Source: an uncultured Oceanospirillaceae bacterium
GTDB taxonomy: Bacteria; Pseudomonadota; Gammaproteobacteria; Pseudomonadales; Balneatricaceae
Assembly (NCBI GenBank): GCA_946221045.1
Contig: CAMIIY010000003.1
Coordinates: 1-17,270 of the forward strand
Direction: 5' to 3'
DNA length: 17,270 bases
In this document: in pieces, positions 1 to 8,023 of the stretch
Layout of the letters: every line of letters begins with the position of its first letter
Numbering within the stretch: position 1 is the first letter of the stretch
The notes under the pieces: model-generated
The model's database searches: none
Seen by the model: the letters and a program-made list of their open reading frames with translations, nothing else
What the model was told of the DNA's origin: nothing
Made by a program: the position numbers and the translations under genes

Positions 1-75
1 GATAAACTGGAATTCAAAAAGTACGATCCGGTTGTGCGTAAACACGTGATGTACAAAGAAGCAAAAATTAAATAA
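1..75 (+). CDS. rpmG: 50S ribosomal protein L33, C-terminal part
   Basis: Only the last 24 codons and the stop are in the window; the gene begins upstream. The visible residues end in [14 protein letters not shown], which is the typical conserved C-terminus of bacterial L33, a small protein of the large ribosomal subunit near the E site. In gammaproteobacteria L33 normally follows L28 (rpmB), which would lie just outside the window. A strong intrinsic terminator follows 12 bases after the stop, so this operon ends here and mutM is probably transcribed separately. Confidence 0.93.
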   Translation, partial: DKLEFKKYDPVVRKHVMYKEAKIK

Positions 76-87
76 TTGCTTCTGTTG

Positions 88-119
88 AAAAAAAACCCGG
101 CAATGCCGGGTTTTTTTTT
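88..119 (+). terminator. Intrinsic terminator after rpmG
   Basis: A G+C-rich stem CCCGGC (96-101) pairs with GCCGGG (105-110) over a three-base loop, extended by a run of A before and nine T after it. This is a textbook rho-independent terminator closing the rpmG operon. The flanking A run would let it act on the other strand too. Confidence 0.93.
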
Positions 120-182
120 GCATTGGATGCCCTGCCGGCAGGGCAGTGGTATGCTGATCAGTTGCACAGTTGTATAGGTGTT

Positions 183-995
183 ATGCCTGAGTTACCTGAA
201 GTAGAAACCAGTTGCCGAGGGATAAGGCCACATTTGGATGGACAGATTATCAGTCGCCTGGAGGTTCGGCAGCGCAAGTTACGCTGGCCGGTGCCTGAGC
301 TGCTGAATGAACTGCTGCCAGATAACCGCATTACCGCTGTTACCCGGCGGGGTAAATATATATTGCTGAAAGTGCAGGGTGGCTCTGTGATGATTCACCT
401 TGGCATGTCAGGTTGTTTGCGGGTATTACCGCAAGCGACACCTGCCGGTAAGCATGATCATGTTGATCTGATTCTCGCTAACGGGCAGATGCTTCGATTG
501 ACAGATCCGCGCAGATTTGGCTCTGTTTTATGGCAGCCAGAGGGTGAAATTCATGCCTTGCTGGCAGATCTCGGGCCTGAACCCTTATCTGAGGCGTTTG
601 ATGCGGCATATTTGCATAGACGTTGTGAGGGCCGAAAAACTGCCATTAAACAGCTGATTATGGACAGTAAGGTTGTGGTTGGCGTTGGGAATATCTATGC
701 CAATGAGGCTTTGTTTCTGGCCGGTATCAGTCCCAAACGTCCGGCTGGCAATATTTCAGGCCGGCGTCTTGAAACCCTGACAGCAACCATTAAGCAGGTG
801 CTGCAGGATGCGATTGAGCAGGGCGGAACCACCCTGCGTGATTTTAGTGGTTCAGATGGTAAGCCAGGCTATTTTAAGCAACAACTGAATGTATATGGTC
901 GGGGTGGCAAGCCCTGTGTCCGCTGCCTGGAGCCGTTGGTTGAAGTCAGATTGGGGCAGCGATCAACCGTATTTTGTCGTTTTTGTCAGCGTTGA
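183..995 (+). CDS. mutM: Formamidopyrimidine-DNA glycosylase (Fpg/MutM)
   Basis: Base-excision repair enzyme that removes 8-oxoguanine and formamidopyrimidines and nicks the abasic site by beta,delta-elimination. The frame is open from 123, but the start is placed at 183 because family members begin MPELPEVET: after Met removal the N-terminal proline is the nucleophile and the next glutamate is catalytic. This gives 270 residues, the normal length. RRGKYILL near residue 58 holds the conserved catalytic-loop lysine. [12 protein letters not shown] in the middle is the helix-two-turn-helix signature. The C-terminal zinc finger has all four cysteines, Cys245, Cys248, Cys265 and Cys268. It sits next to rpmG, as in many gammaproteobacteria. 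The following hydrolase starts 15 bases after the stop, so the two are probably co-transcribed. Confidence 0.96.
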   Translation: MPELPEVETSCRGIRPHLDGQIISRLEVRQRKLRWPVPELLNELLPDNRITAVTRRGKYILLKVQGGSVMIHLGMSGCLRVLPQATPAGKHDHVDLILANGQMLRLTDPRRFGSVLWQPEGEIHALLADLGPEPLSEAFDAAYLHRRCEGRKTAIKQLIMDSKVVVGVGNIYANEALFLAGISPKRPAGNISGRRLETLTATIKQVLQDAIEQGGTTLRDFSGSDGKPGYFKQQLNVYGRGGKPCVRCLEPLVEVRLGQRSTVFCRFCQR

Positions 996-1010
996 TGTAA
1001 AGGTGGAAGT

Positions 1011-1928
1011 ATGGACGTACAGATCAGACACCCGGTGATTTCCCATGATCACTTACCGTCCCGCATGCGGTTACGTCAGAAGCTGAAGCTTGACCCCTAT
1101 CTTGAGCAGCGCCAGGCCTTTAATGTTGGTGCTTTTGGGGTGCATTGTGAACTGTACGAGTTTGATGCGAATGCTCCGGTTGTAATTTTTCTGCCGGGTA
1201 TTGGCACCTATTCAGAGCTATATGCTGAGTTGTTATACAAACTCTCCCGTGAAGGGTTCAATGTGGTAGCGGTTGATCCACCCGGACACGGCTACAGTGC
1301 CGGTGACCGCGGCCATTATGTGGTCGAACAGATGAGCCATGCCGTCAGTGCTGTGTTGGATGTACTGCAGCAGCGCTATTCTGGCCCAGTCATGGTATAT
1401 GGCTATTCGATTGGCGCGCTGCTGGCATTGGCACTGGCAGAGCGGGACAGCCGGATTAAGGGTGTGCTTTGTCATACTCTGTTACTGCCGGACCGGGCCC
1501 CGGATATGATGCACCGTATCGGCTGGAGCTGGCTGTGGGGTTCCTCCTTCTGGTTTCCTACATTTAAAGTGCCGTTAAAGTCATTTCTTGATTTCGAACG
1601 GTTGCTGGGCAATCACCCTGCGGTTGAGGAGTTGCTTAACGATTCTCTGATGGTCTATGACTACCCCCTCGAGACCTTGTCGAGCCTCTTTAATTATCGC
1701 TGCAAAATAACGCGCCAGGTGATGCCGTTTGATCTGATGGTGATGCATGGGGATCGTGACGAGGTATTGCCACTGTCCTATACCCGTTCTCTGCAGCGCT
1801 TTTGTGAACACCCGATCGATGTGGTTGAACTAAAACGGCAGGGGCATATTACGCCATGGCTTTGGCCTGCACGGGTTGTGGGGCAAGCTGCAGAATGGTT
1901 GCACCGGGTTGCTGATAAATCTTCGTGA
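1011..1928 (+). CDS. Alpha/beta hydrolase, serine lipase/lysophospholipase-like
   Basis: A 305-residue alpha/beta-hydrolase-fold protein. The nucleophile elbow GYSIG places Ser133. HGDRDEVLP near residue 246 supplies the acid (Asp250 is the likelier of the two aspartates), and QGHITPW supplies His279, so a full Ser-Asp-His triad is visible. FLPGIGTYSE near residue 60 fits the oxyanion-hole strand. No signal peptide is seen, so it is likely cytoplasmic. The start at 1011 follows an AGGTGG ribosome binding site. It lies 15 bases after mutM and ends just before the Pho boxes of the next operon, so it belongs to the mutM transcript. The substrate cannot be read from the sequence. A lipid ester is plausible given the monoacylglycerol-lipase-like layout and the lipid-type enzymes downstream, but that is inference. 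Confidence 0.82.
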   Translation: MDVQIRHPVISHDHLPSRMRLRQKLKLDPYLEQRQAFNVGAFGVHCELYEFDANAPVVIFLPGIGTYSELYAELLYKLSREGFNVVAVDPPGHGYSAGDRGHYVVEQMSHAVSAVLDVLQQRYSGPVMVYGYSIGALLALALAERDSRIKGVLCHTLLLPDRAPDMMHRIGWSWLWGSSFWFPTFKVPLKSFLDFERLLGNHPAVEELLNDSLMVYDYPLETLSSLFNYRCKITRQVMPFDLMVMHGDRDEVLPLSYTRSLQRFCEHPIDVVELKRQGHITPWLWPARVVGQAAEWLHRVADKSS

Positions 1929-1929
1929 G

Positions 1930-1973
1930 TTGTCACGCAAACGTCATGTTGATTTCATAGTGATGTCATCATA
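1930..1973 (+). promoter_or_regulatory. Two joined Pho boxes (PhoB sites), four 11-bp units
   Basis: Four half-sites follow one another at exactly 11-bp steps: TTGTCAC (1930), ACGTCAT (1941), ATTTCAT (1952) and ATGTCAT (1963), each followed by a 4-base spacer. The PhoB consensus is two direct CTGTCAT-like 7-mers separated by 4 A/T-rich bases, so the array reads as two Pho boxes in phase. They point toward the PAP2 gene, whose start lies 45 bases downstream. Possible -10 elements are CATAAA at 1970 or GGTAAA further on; neither is strong, as is usual for activator-dependent promoters. Confidence 0.75.
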
Positions 1974-2017
1974 AAACCTCAGCATCAGGTAAAACGCCAA
2001 TAAGCGGAGCCTGATGC

Positions 2018-2548
2018 ATGAATAGCCTGCAAAAACTCTCAGATCTTGATGCCCTGGCGTTTTGCTGGTGTCTTCAGTTGCCTAAAGCCAGGCAGATAGC
2101 CCGGGTGAGTCGCCAGATCTCGCGTCTTGGCGATGGTTTCCTTTATCTTGCGGTGGGGGTTCTGCTGGCCCTGTTTGAACCGGAAGATGGTGCCGCTTTT
2201 TTTAAAGCTGGATTACTCGCCTTTCTCCTTGAATTACCGCTTTACCTGCTTTTGAAACGTACAATTCGTCGCGACCGTCCGTTTGTGGTTTTAGAAGCGC
2301 ATCAGGCATTTATCCAGCCAGCAGACCGATTCAGCTTTCCATCCGGTCATGCCTCAGCTGCATTTGTTTTTGTGACGGTGCTGGCGTGTTTTTATCCTTC
2401 GTTGCTGATTGTGGGCTATGTGTTTGCGGTGCTGATCGGGGCTGCGCGTATCATGCTGGGTGTCCACTATCCGGCCGATATTCTGGCAGGCGCGGTGCTG
2501 GGTACGGGCTGTGCCACGCTGGTATTAGCTCTGGGTGGGTATATCTGA
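2018..2548 (+). CDS. PAP2-family membrane phosphatase
   Basis: A 176-residue integral membrane phosphatase of the PAP2 (type 2 phosphatidic acid phosphatase) superfamily. All three signature motifs are intact: K80-x6-R87-P88, P108-S-G-H111, and R144-x5-H150-x3-D154; His150 is the expected nucleophile and His111 the acid. Several hydrophobic segments surround them. Members dephosphorylate lipid phosphates such as phosphatidate, phosphatidylglycerol phosphate or undecaprenyl pyrophosphate; the exact substrate cannot be told from the motifs. The start at 2018 lies about 10 bases after AGCGGAG; an out-of-frame ATG at 2014 is ignored. The next gene begins 3 bases after the stop, so the two are translationally close. 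Pho boxes upstream suggest induction by phosphate starvation, which favours a phosphate-scavenging or lipid-remodelling role over peptidoglycan carrier recycling. Confidence 0.88.
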   Translation: MNSLQKLSDLDALAFCWCLQLPKARQIARVSRQISRLGDGFLYLAVGVLLALFEPEDGAAFFKAGLLAFLLELPLYLLLKRTIRRDRPFVVLEAHQAFIQPADRFSFPSGHASAAFVFVTVLACFYPSLLIVGYVFAVLIGAARIMLGVHYPADILAGAVLGTGCATLVLALGGYI

Positions 2549-2551
2549 TTT

Positions 2552-3628
2552 ATGAAAATACTATATGGCGTACAAGCCACGGGTAACGGACATATTACCC
2601 GGGCGAGAGTGTTGGGCCCGGCGCTGATTGATCGTGGTGCTGAGGTTGATTTTCTGTTCAGTGGTCGTGCTAAAGATCAGCTTTTTAATATGGAGCCTTT
2701 TGGGGATTTCCAGTGTCGTCAGGGGCTGACATTCAGTATGTCTAAAGGCAGGGTAGAGCTCTGGAAAACCCTGGTTGGTAATGATTACCGTCAGCTTTAC
2801 CGAGATATCAAAAGGCTGGATTTAAGCGGTTATGATCTGGTGGTGAGTGATTTTGAGCCGGTGACGGCATGGGCAGCACGCAAGCAGGGTGTTGAATCGG
2901 TCGGTATTGCACATCAGTATGCTTTCCTGAATCCTTTGCCAGACCGCTCGATATGGCGTTTTCTGAAACCACAGATGAAGTTGTTTGCGCCGGTCAGGGA
3001 CGCTGTTGGCCTGCATTGGGACTCCTTTGGAGGGCATTGCCTGCCGCCGCTTATTCAGCCGCCGATGTTTACGCCAACGCAGGTGCAGGGAAAATATGTA
3101 GTCTACCTGCCGCATGATGATCTGGCTGAGCTTCAGCAGGCGCTTAAGTCATATGCCGGGCAACAGTTTTATATCTACTGTGCAGTAAAAGAGCGAAGTG
3201 AGCAGGGTAATCTGGTTTTTTGTCCTTTTTCACGCAATGGGTTTCAGCAGGATCTGGCGAGTTGTGAAGGTGTGATCTGTAATGCCGGATTTGGTTTGCT
3301 GAGTGAGGCGATGCAGTATGGTAAAAAAATTCTGTGTTTGCCTCAGGCCGGGCAGCCTGAACAGATTTCTAATGCACGGATCCTGGCCGGGTTAAAGCGT
3401 GGGGTTGTGGTAAAAAGTCTGCGAGTATCTGAGGTTTTCGACTGGTTTGATCATTCTGCGCCTGCAGTAACACGATGGCCTGATGTAGGTGGTGCGTTGG
3501 CTGACTGGTTGGTATCAGACCGAAAGATTGCATTATCTTCGTTAGGCGATGAATTGTGGTCTCAGGTCTCGGAGCGTCGGGAAAATCAGGCTGTTAGCGA
3601 ATTTTCTCACCTGGCTGAGCGAAGCTGA
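2552..3628 (+). CDS. GT-B glycosyltransferase, MJ1255/VC2487 type
   Basis: A 358-residue protein recognised from its N-terminus (MKILYGVQATGNGHITRA): the glycine-rich GNGH turn is typical of GT-B enzymes that bind a lipid or polyprenyl acceptor, in the uncharacterised family named after MJ1255 and Vibrio VC2487. The C-terminal donor-binding half has the motif CNAGFGLLSEAMQYGK followed by LPQAGQPEQ, similar to the nucleotide-sugar site of MurG and of diacylglycerol glucosyltransferases. No signal peptide or transmembrane span is seen; a peripheral inner-membrane location is likely. It is translationally close to the PAP2 gene, and a hairpin terminator follows the stop. A glycolipid synthase acting on diacylglycerol is an inference from fold, partner and Pho boxes; sugar and acceptor are unknown. 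Confidence 0.85.
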   Translation: MKILYGVQATGNGHITRARVLGPALIDRGAEVDFLFSGRAKDQLFNMEPFGDFQCRQGLTFSMSKGRVELWKTLVGNDYRQLYRDIKRLDLSGYDLVVSDFEPVTAWAARKQGVESVGIAHQYAFLNPLPDRSIWRFLKPQMKLFAPVRDAVGLHWDSFGGHCLPPLIQPPMFTPTQVQGKYVVYLPHDDLAELQQALKSYAGQQFYIYCAVKERSEQGNLVFCPFSRNGFQQDLASCEGVICNAGFGLLSEAMQYGKKILCLPQAGQPEQISNARILAGLKRGVVVKSLRVSEVFDWFDHSAPAVTRWPDVGGALADWLVSDRKIALSSLGDELWSQVSERRENQAVSEFSHLAERS

Positions 3629-3632
3629 CATT

Positions 3633-3770
3633 AAAAAGGGCAGCTCATCCTCTGAGCTGCCCTTTACCTGGCTTCCGTCCATTCGGCCCTACGCAATCCC
3701 TGTGCTTCCTGCATGTCAGTGCCGTTAACCTACCGTCCTTTAATTCATTCCATGACTAGGTGATCCACTG
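3633..3770 (-). ncRNA. CsrB/RsmY/RsmZ-like CsrA-titrating sRNA, copy B
   Basis: Read on the minus strand, this stretch carries eight GGA triplets in about 138 nt: GTGGATC at the 5' end, ATGGAATG, AAGGACGG, GCAGGAAGC, ACAGGGATT, ATGGACGGAAG (two) and GAGGATG in the terminator loop. GGA in hairpin loops is the CsrA/RsmA binding signature, and GCAGGAAGC plus the TCA-TGGAA-TGA hairpin are common in the RsmY/RsmZ group. The 3' end is the hairpin at 3635-3665 followed by U. A CATACT -10 element (3777-3782) puts the 5' end near 3770. It is a diverged copy of the RNA at 3872-4015, with the shared motifs in the same order. No protein-coding frame here looks genuine. CsrB-family identity is by motif only; a covariance search was not possible. 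Confidence 0.75.
3635..3665. terminator. Bidirectional hairpin terminator with GGA loop
   Basis: A 13-bp perfect stem, 3635-3647 with 3653-3665, over a 5-base loop TCCTC. On the plus strand it closes the PAP2/glycosyltransferase operon but ends in only three T. On the minus strand it reads into TTTTT (3633-3637) and has GAGGA in the loop, so it is also the 3' hairpin of the downstream CsrB-like RNA. Confidence 0.85.
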
Positions 3771-3776
3771 TCAGTA

Positions 3777-3819
3777 AGTATGGTTTTTCTGCAGAAAAGT
3801 GGTATAGGAAAAGTTCTTA
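3777..3819 (-). promoter_or_regulatory. Promoter of sRNA copy B
   Basis: On the minus strand TATACC (3801-3806) lies 18 bp upstream of CATACT (3777-3782). The same pair with the same spacing stands before copy A. The upstream box is embedded in the imperfect inverted repeat TAAGAA-N3-TTCCTA (3805-3819). Conservation between two otherwise diverged copies argues that these bases matter. The -35 match to TTGACA is poor, as expected for an activator-dependent promoter. Confidence 0.55.
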
Positions 3820-3871
3820 ATTTAATCAGATGGGTAGTGTGACCGGGCCGGGAATGGGTCGTAGGGAGAGA

Positions 3872-4015
3872 AAATAAAAGGGGCGCTTCAGTCCTTGAAG
3901 CGCCCCTTGGCTGGTGTCCATTTTTCCATGCGACTGATATCGTCCCTGTGCTTCCTGCTGTCCTTTGTCGCTGTCGTGCCGTCCTTGTATTCATTCCGTG
4001 AACAGGAGATCCACG
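3872..4015 (-). ncRNA. CsrB/RsmY/RsmZ-like CsrA-titrating sRNA, copy A
   Basis: On the minus strand this roughly 144-nt RNA has nine GGA triplets: GTGGATC, ACGGAATG, AAGGACGG, AAGGACA, GCAGGAAGC, CAGGGACG, ATGGAAA, ATGGACA and AAGGACT in the terminator loop. A hairpin TTCA-CGGAA-TGAA (3990-4002) displays GGA in its loop exactly as in RsmX/Y/Z RNAs. The terminator stem is GGGGCGCTTCA/TGAAGCGCCCC (3880-3906) followed by TTTTATTTT. The 5' end near 4015 is set by a CATAAT -10 element. Such RNAs bind several CsrA/RsmA dimers and relieve translational repression, usually under GacA/UvrY/VarA control. Being next to a second copy fits the multi-copy habit of the family. Confidence 0.78.
3878..3908 (-). 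terminator. Terminator of sRNA copy A
   Basis: An 11-bp G+C-rich perfect stem (3880-3890 with 3896-3906), extended by two A/T pairs, over a 5-base loop that reads AGGAC on the minus strand, followed by TTTTATTTT. It is strong on the minus strand; on the plus strand it has only two T after the stem. Confidence 0.88.
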
Positions 4016-4021
4016 TAAACC

Positions 4022-4064
4022 ATTATGGGAGTTTGCTTAACAATTGGTATAAGAAAACTTCTTA
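4022..4064 (-). promoter_or_regulatory. Promoter of sRNA copy A with inverted repeat
   Basis: Minus-strand -10 CATAAT (4022-4027) and TATACC (4046-4051) 18 bp upstream, overlapped by a perfect inverted repeat TAAGAA-N3-TTCTTA (4050-4064). The repeat resembles the GacA/UvrY/VarA site (TGTAAG-N6-CTTACA), but TAAG and CTTA are 7 bases apart here instead of 6. A further loose match, TGTAAA-N7-CTTTCG on the minus strand, lies at 4140-4158. Confidence 0.55.
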
Positions 4065-4075
4065 ATTTTGCGTAC

Positions 4076-4342
4076 CGCATATTTTTATATGATCTCCTTC
4101 TATCGAGAGATCACGAAGGCCAGGTCAATAAAGGTGTACCGAAAGTTCAGCGTTTACAGTGTTTGGTGTGTGGCAATCATTTAACTCTGACCTTCTCAGT
4201 TTGATCGCTTTTCAGTCTTTTATTCGTTTATTCATAAGGTCGTAAAACATCAGCGGACCATCCTGTTGTGAGCGTTTTGGGGGGCAGAAGAAGGTACGTT
4301 GAGTGTTGTGTTATCTGTTTGCAGATCCCGACAGGTTGCCAA
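4076..4342. other. Noncoding spacer between the sRNA and thi promoters
   Basis: About 270 bases upstream of both the leftward sRNA promoter and the rightward thi promoter. No coding frame of merit is present. It holds a short inverted repeat GATCTC/GAGATC around 4091-4112 and the loose GacA-like site at 4140-4158. It probably contains activator sites for the sRNAs. Nothing else is recognised. Confidence 0.5.
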
Positions 4343-4371
4343 TGGACAGCCAGTCGCTTCAGCGATACACT
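4343..4371 (+). promoter_or_regulatory. Sigma70-type promoter of the thi operon
   Basis: TGGACA (4343-4348), a 17-bp spacer and TACACT (4366-4371) give a plausible -35/-10 pair. The predicted start near 4378 falls just before the first paired bases of the TPP riboswitch at 4381, which is the expected layout. Confidence 0.6.
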
Positions 4372-4380
4372 GTGCAAATT

Positions 4381-4462
4381 ATCTTGGTCGGGGTGCTCCT
4401 GAGGAGCTGAGAATATACCCGTAGAACCTGATCCGGCTGGTACCGGCGTAGGAAATCGAGAT
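4381..4462 (+). ncRNA. TPP (thi box) riboswitch
   Basis: The conserved thi-box parts appear in order: TCGGGGTGC, CTGAGA (4407-4412), ATACCCGT, GAACCTGATCCGGCTGG and GCGTAGGAAA. P1 is formed by ATCTTG (4381-4386) with CGAGAT (4457-4462). It senses thiamine pyrophosphate and represses thiamine synthesis genes. The segment ATCGAGA (4455-4461) can also pair with TCTCGAT (4482-4488), giving a P1-competing helix. Further on, CTGT-AA-CCC (4490-4498) can pair with GGGACAG (4514-4520) and would hide the AAGGGA ribosome binding site of thiD. No U-tract terminator is seen, so control of translation is the likelier mechanism. Confidence 0.95.
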
Positions 4463-4524
4463 GGCCTTATCTACTTCAAATTCTCGATGCTGTAACCCGA
4501 CATATGATTGTAAGGGACAGTATT

Positions 4525-5340
4525 GTGCTTAAAAGTCTTCCAAATGTGCTAACTATCGCGGGCTCTGATTCCGGCGGTGGTGCAGGCATTCAGGCAGATC
4601 TGAAAACCATCTCGGCGTTAGGTGGTTATGCCTGTTCAGTGATTACCGCAATTACTGCTCAAAATACCCTGGGTGTAACCGCCAGCCAGGTTTTATCTGC
4701 CGATCTGGTTAAAGCTCAATTAAAAGCAGTGCTTGATGATCTGAATATCGGTGCGATTAAAACAGGCATGATGGGCAATGCGGCTGTCATTGATGTGGTT
4801 TCTTGTGTGCTGCAAGAGATATATACCGGGCCTGTTGTTGTAGATCCGGTCATGGTGGCAACCAGTGGCGACAGTCTGTTAGAGGCTGCGGCGATGGAAG
4901 CCTACTACAAGCAGTTGATACCGTTTGCGACTGTGCTAACACCTAATCTGTCGGAAGCATGCAAACTACTCGATAAGCCAGTGCCTGCTTCGATAGATAC
5001 GATGAAACAGTATGCTGCAGCCCTGTATGAGCTGGGTGCCGGGGCTGTTCTGCTCAAAGGAGGGCATCTGGAAGGTCGCGTCTGCACGGATGTGTTGTTT
5101 GATGGCCGGCAGTTCCATCTGTTTGAGGCGACAAAACTTGATCTGCCAAATACGCATGGTACAGGCTGTACTCTTGCCTCTGCGATCGCAACGGGGCTGG
5201 CGAAAGGCCTGGACATGGTTGAAGCTGTGGGCGCAGCAAAGCAGTATGTGACCGCAGCGATACGGTATTCAAAGGAACTCAACGTAGGTTCCGGTCATGG
5301 GCCGGTGAACCATTTTTATGCGCTCAGTGCTGAGCGCTGA
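4525..5340 (+). CDS. thiD: Hydroxymethylpyrimidine/phosphomethylpyrimidine kinase
   Basis: Phosphorylates HMP and HMP-phosphate to HMP-pyrophosphate for thiamine assembly (ribokinase superfamily). TIAGSDSGGGAGIQADLKT at the N-terminus and THGTGC with the conserved cysteine (residue 215) are hallmark motifs; total length 271 is normal. A GTG start at 4525 is preferred because AAGGGA (4512-4517) lies 7 bases before it and the numbering then matches other ThiD proteins. An ATG at 4504 in the same frame has no ribosome binding site and would add seven residues. The gene is directly behind the TPP riboswitch and 28 bases before thiC, so the two form a thiDC operon repressed by TPP. Confidence 0.94.
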   Translation: MLKSLPNVLTIAGSDSGGGAGIQADLKTISALGGYACSVITAITAQNTLGVTASQVLSADLVKAQLKAVLDDLNIGAIKTGMMGNAAVIDVVSCVLQEIYTGPVVVDPVMVATSGDSLLEAAAMEAYYKQLIPFATVLTPNLSEACKLLDKPVPASIDTMKQYAAALYELGAGAVLLKGGHLEGRVCTDVLFDGRQFHLFEATKLDLPNTHGTGCTLASAIATGLAKGLDMVEAVGAAKQYVTAAIRYSKELNVGSGHGPVNHFYALSAER

Positions 5341-5350
5341 ATCACAATAA

Positions 5351-7270
<1,920 letters not shown>

Positions 7271-7280
7271 GCAAAAATAA

Positions 7281-7311
7281 AAAAGGGCGAACCATCAGGT
7301 TCGCCCTTTTT
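7281..7311. terminator. Bidirectional terminator between thiC and the MarR gene
   Basis: A perfect 9-bp stem GGGCGAACC (7285-7293)/GGTTCGCCC (7298-7306), loop ATCA, flanked by AAAA before and TTTTT after. It serves thiC on the plus strand and the convergent MarR-family gene on the minus strand. Confidence 0.92.
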
Positions 7312-7333
7312 GGTTGACCCTTGCAGAAGGGCT

Positions 7334-7819
7334 TCAGGAGAAGCCAATCTGCAGATCCCAGAACTTCTCAATCTCTTTTAATTGACCGCTGAGTTGTGCA
7401 AATGAGGTGTTATTCATCACATGCTCTGCATTGATCTGTTCCAGTTGTTTGTCAAACATTTCCTGCACAAGGTCATGTATCGCTTTGCCTTTATCACTCA
7501 GGCTGATACGCACTGAACGTTGATCGTGTTCGGAGCGTACCTGGTTTATGTAGCCGTTCGAGACCAGCTTTTTCAGGTTGTAAGATACGTTTGAGCCCAG
7601 ATAGTAGCCGCGGGTTCTGAGTTCGCCTGCGGTCATCTCACGATCTGAGATGTTATGCATCAAAAGTGCCTGTACGCTGTTTACATCGGTGTAACCCAGA
7701 GAGTCCAGCCGAAGTTTCAGCAGGTCAAGAATTCGCCGGTGCAGTCGTTCAATGAGGCGCATGCAATCCAGGAAGTCTGCTGAAGAGGCTGCTGTCTGGG
7801 TATTGTTGCCGGTTTCCAT
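7334..7819 (-). CDS. MarR-family winged-helix regulator, LdtR-like
   Basis: A 161-residue winged-helix regulator. The recognition helix region SNVSYNLKKLVSNGYI and the wing RSEHDQRSVRISLSDKG are MarR-type. The block TAGELRTRGYYLGSNVSYNL is, from memory, closest to the LdtR subgroup of alphaproteobacteria, where a member controls an L,D-transpeptidase; that assignment is tentative. Convergent with thiC and divergent from the riboswitch region. Its own promoter region (7851-7878, TTGACC-16-TATTAA on the minus strand) is overlapped by inverted repeats, so autoregulation is likely. Targets cannot be named from this window. Confidence 0.85.
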   Translation of the reverse strand: METGNNTQTAASSADFLDCMRLIERLHRRILDLLKLRLDSLGYTDVNSVQALLMHNISDREMTAGELRTRGYYLGSNVSYNLKKLVSNGYINQVRSEHDQRSVRISLSDKGKAIHDLVQEMFDKQLEQINAEHVMNNTSFAQLSGQLKEIEKFWDLQIGFS

Positions 7820-7850
7820 ATATGGGTTTCCTGTCAGTACAAGCTGGATC

Positions 7851-7878
7851 TTAATAGATACTATTCTTGATCGGTCAA
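7851..7878 (-). promoter_or_regulatory. Promoter and candidate operators of the MarR-family gene
   Basis: On the minus strand TTGACC (7873-7878) and TATTAA (7851-7856) are 16 bp apart. Two inverted repeats lie on them: AATAG-ATA-CTATT (7853-7865), over the -10 and spacer, and TTGA-TCGG-TCAA (7867-7878), over the -35. Palindromes at this position are the usual setting for MarR autorepression. Confidence 0.5.
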
Positions 7879-7935
7879 ATAAGGAAAATTTTTAGTATTT
7901 TTTTCAATAATGTGAAAAATTGTAACGTCTAATAA

Positions 7936-7963
7936 TTGCTTTTGCACCTGACTCTGTTAATCT
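7936..7963 (+). promoter_or_regulatory. Candidate promoter for the riboswitch transcript
   Basis: TTGCTT (7936-7941), 16-bp spacer, TAATCT (7958-7963). This is a moderate match about 60 bases ahead of the c-di-GMP aptamer, on the same strand. No better pair was seen in the A/T-rich stretch between 7880 and 8020. Confidence 0.35.
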
Positions 7964-8023
7964 TACGTTAAGGTTTGTGTTTCAGATCGTTCAGATTTGA
8001 TCACAGCCGTCTCCAGCGAAAAA

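Noticed and set aside
123..182. Longer N-terminus of MutM
   Set aside because: MutM needs the proline right after the initiator Met; only the start at 183 gives MPELPEVE.
3740..3994. Minus-strand open frame of 84 codons across the sRNA region
   Set aside because: It starts inside one GGA-rich sRNA copy, crosses the terminator of that copy and the promoter of the next, shows no ribosome binding site or known motif, and the block conservation between copies follows RNA motifs rather than codons.
3633..4064. CRISPR array or transposon repeats
   Set aside because: Only two imperfect copies of about 140 bp with promoters and terminators; no short identical repeats, no regular spacers, no transposase and no terminal inverted repeats.
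7334..7819. MarR-family gene as a regulator of thiamine genes
   Set aside because: It is convergent with thiC and separated by a strong terminator; the thi operon already has a TPP riboswitch, and nothing links the regulator to it.
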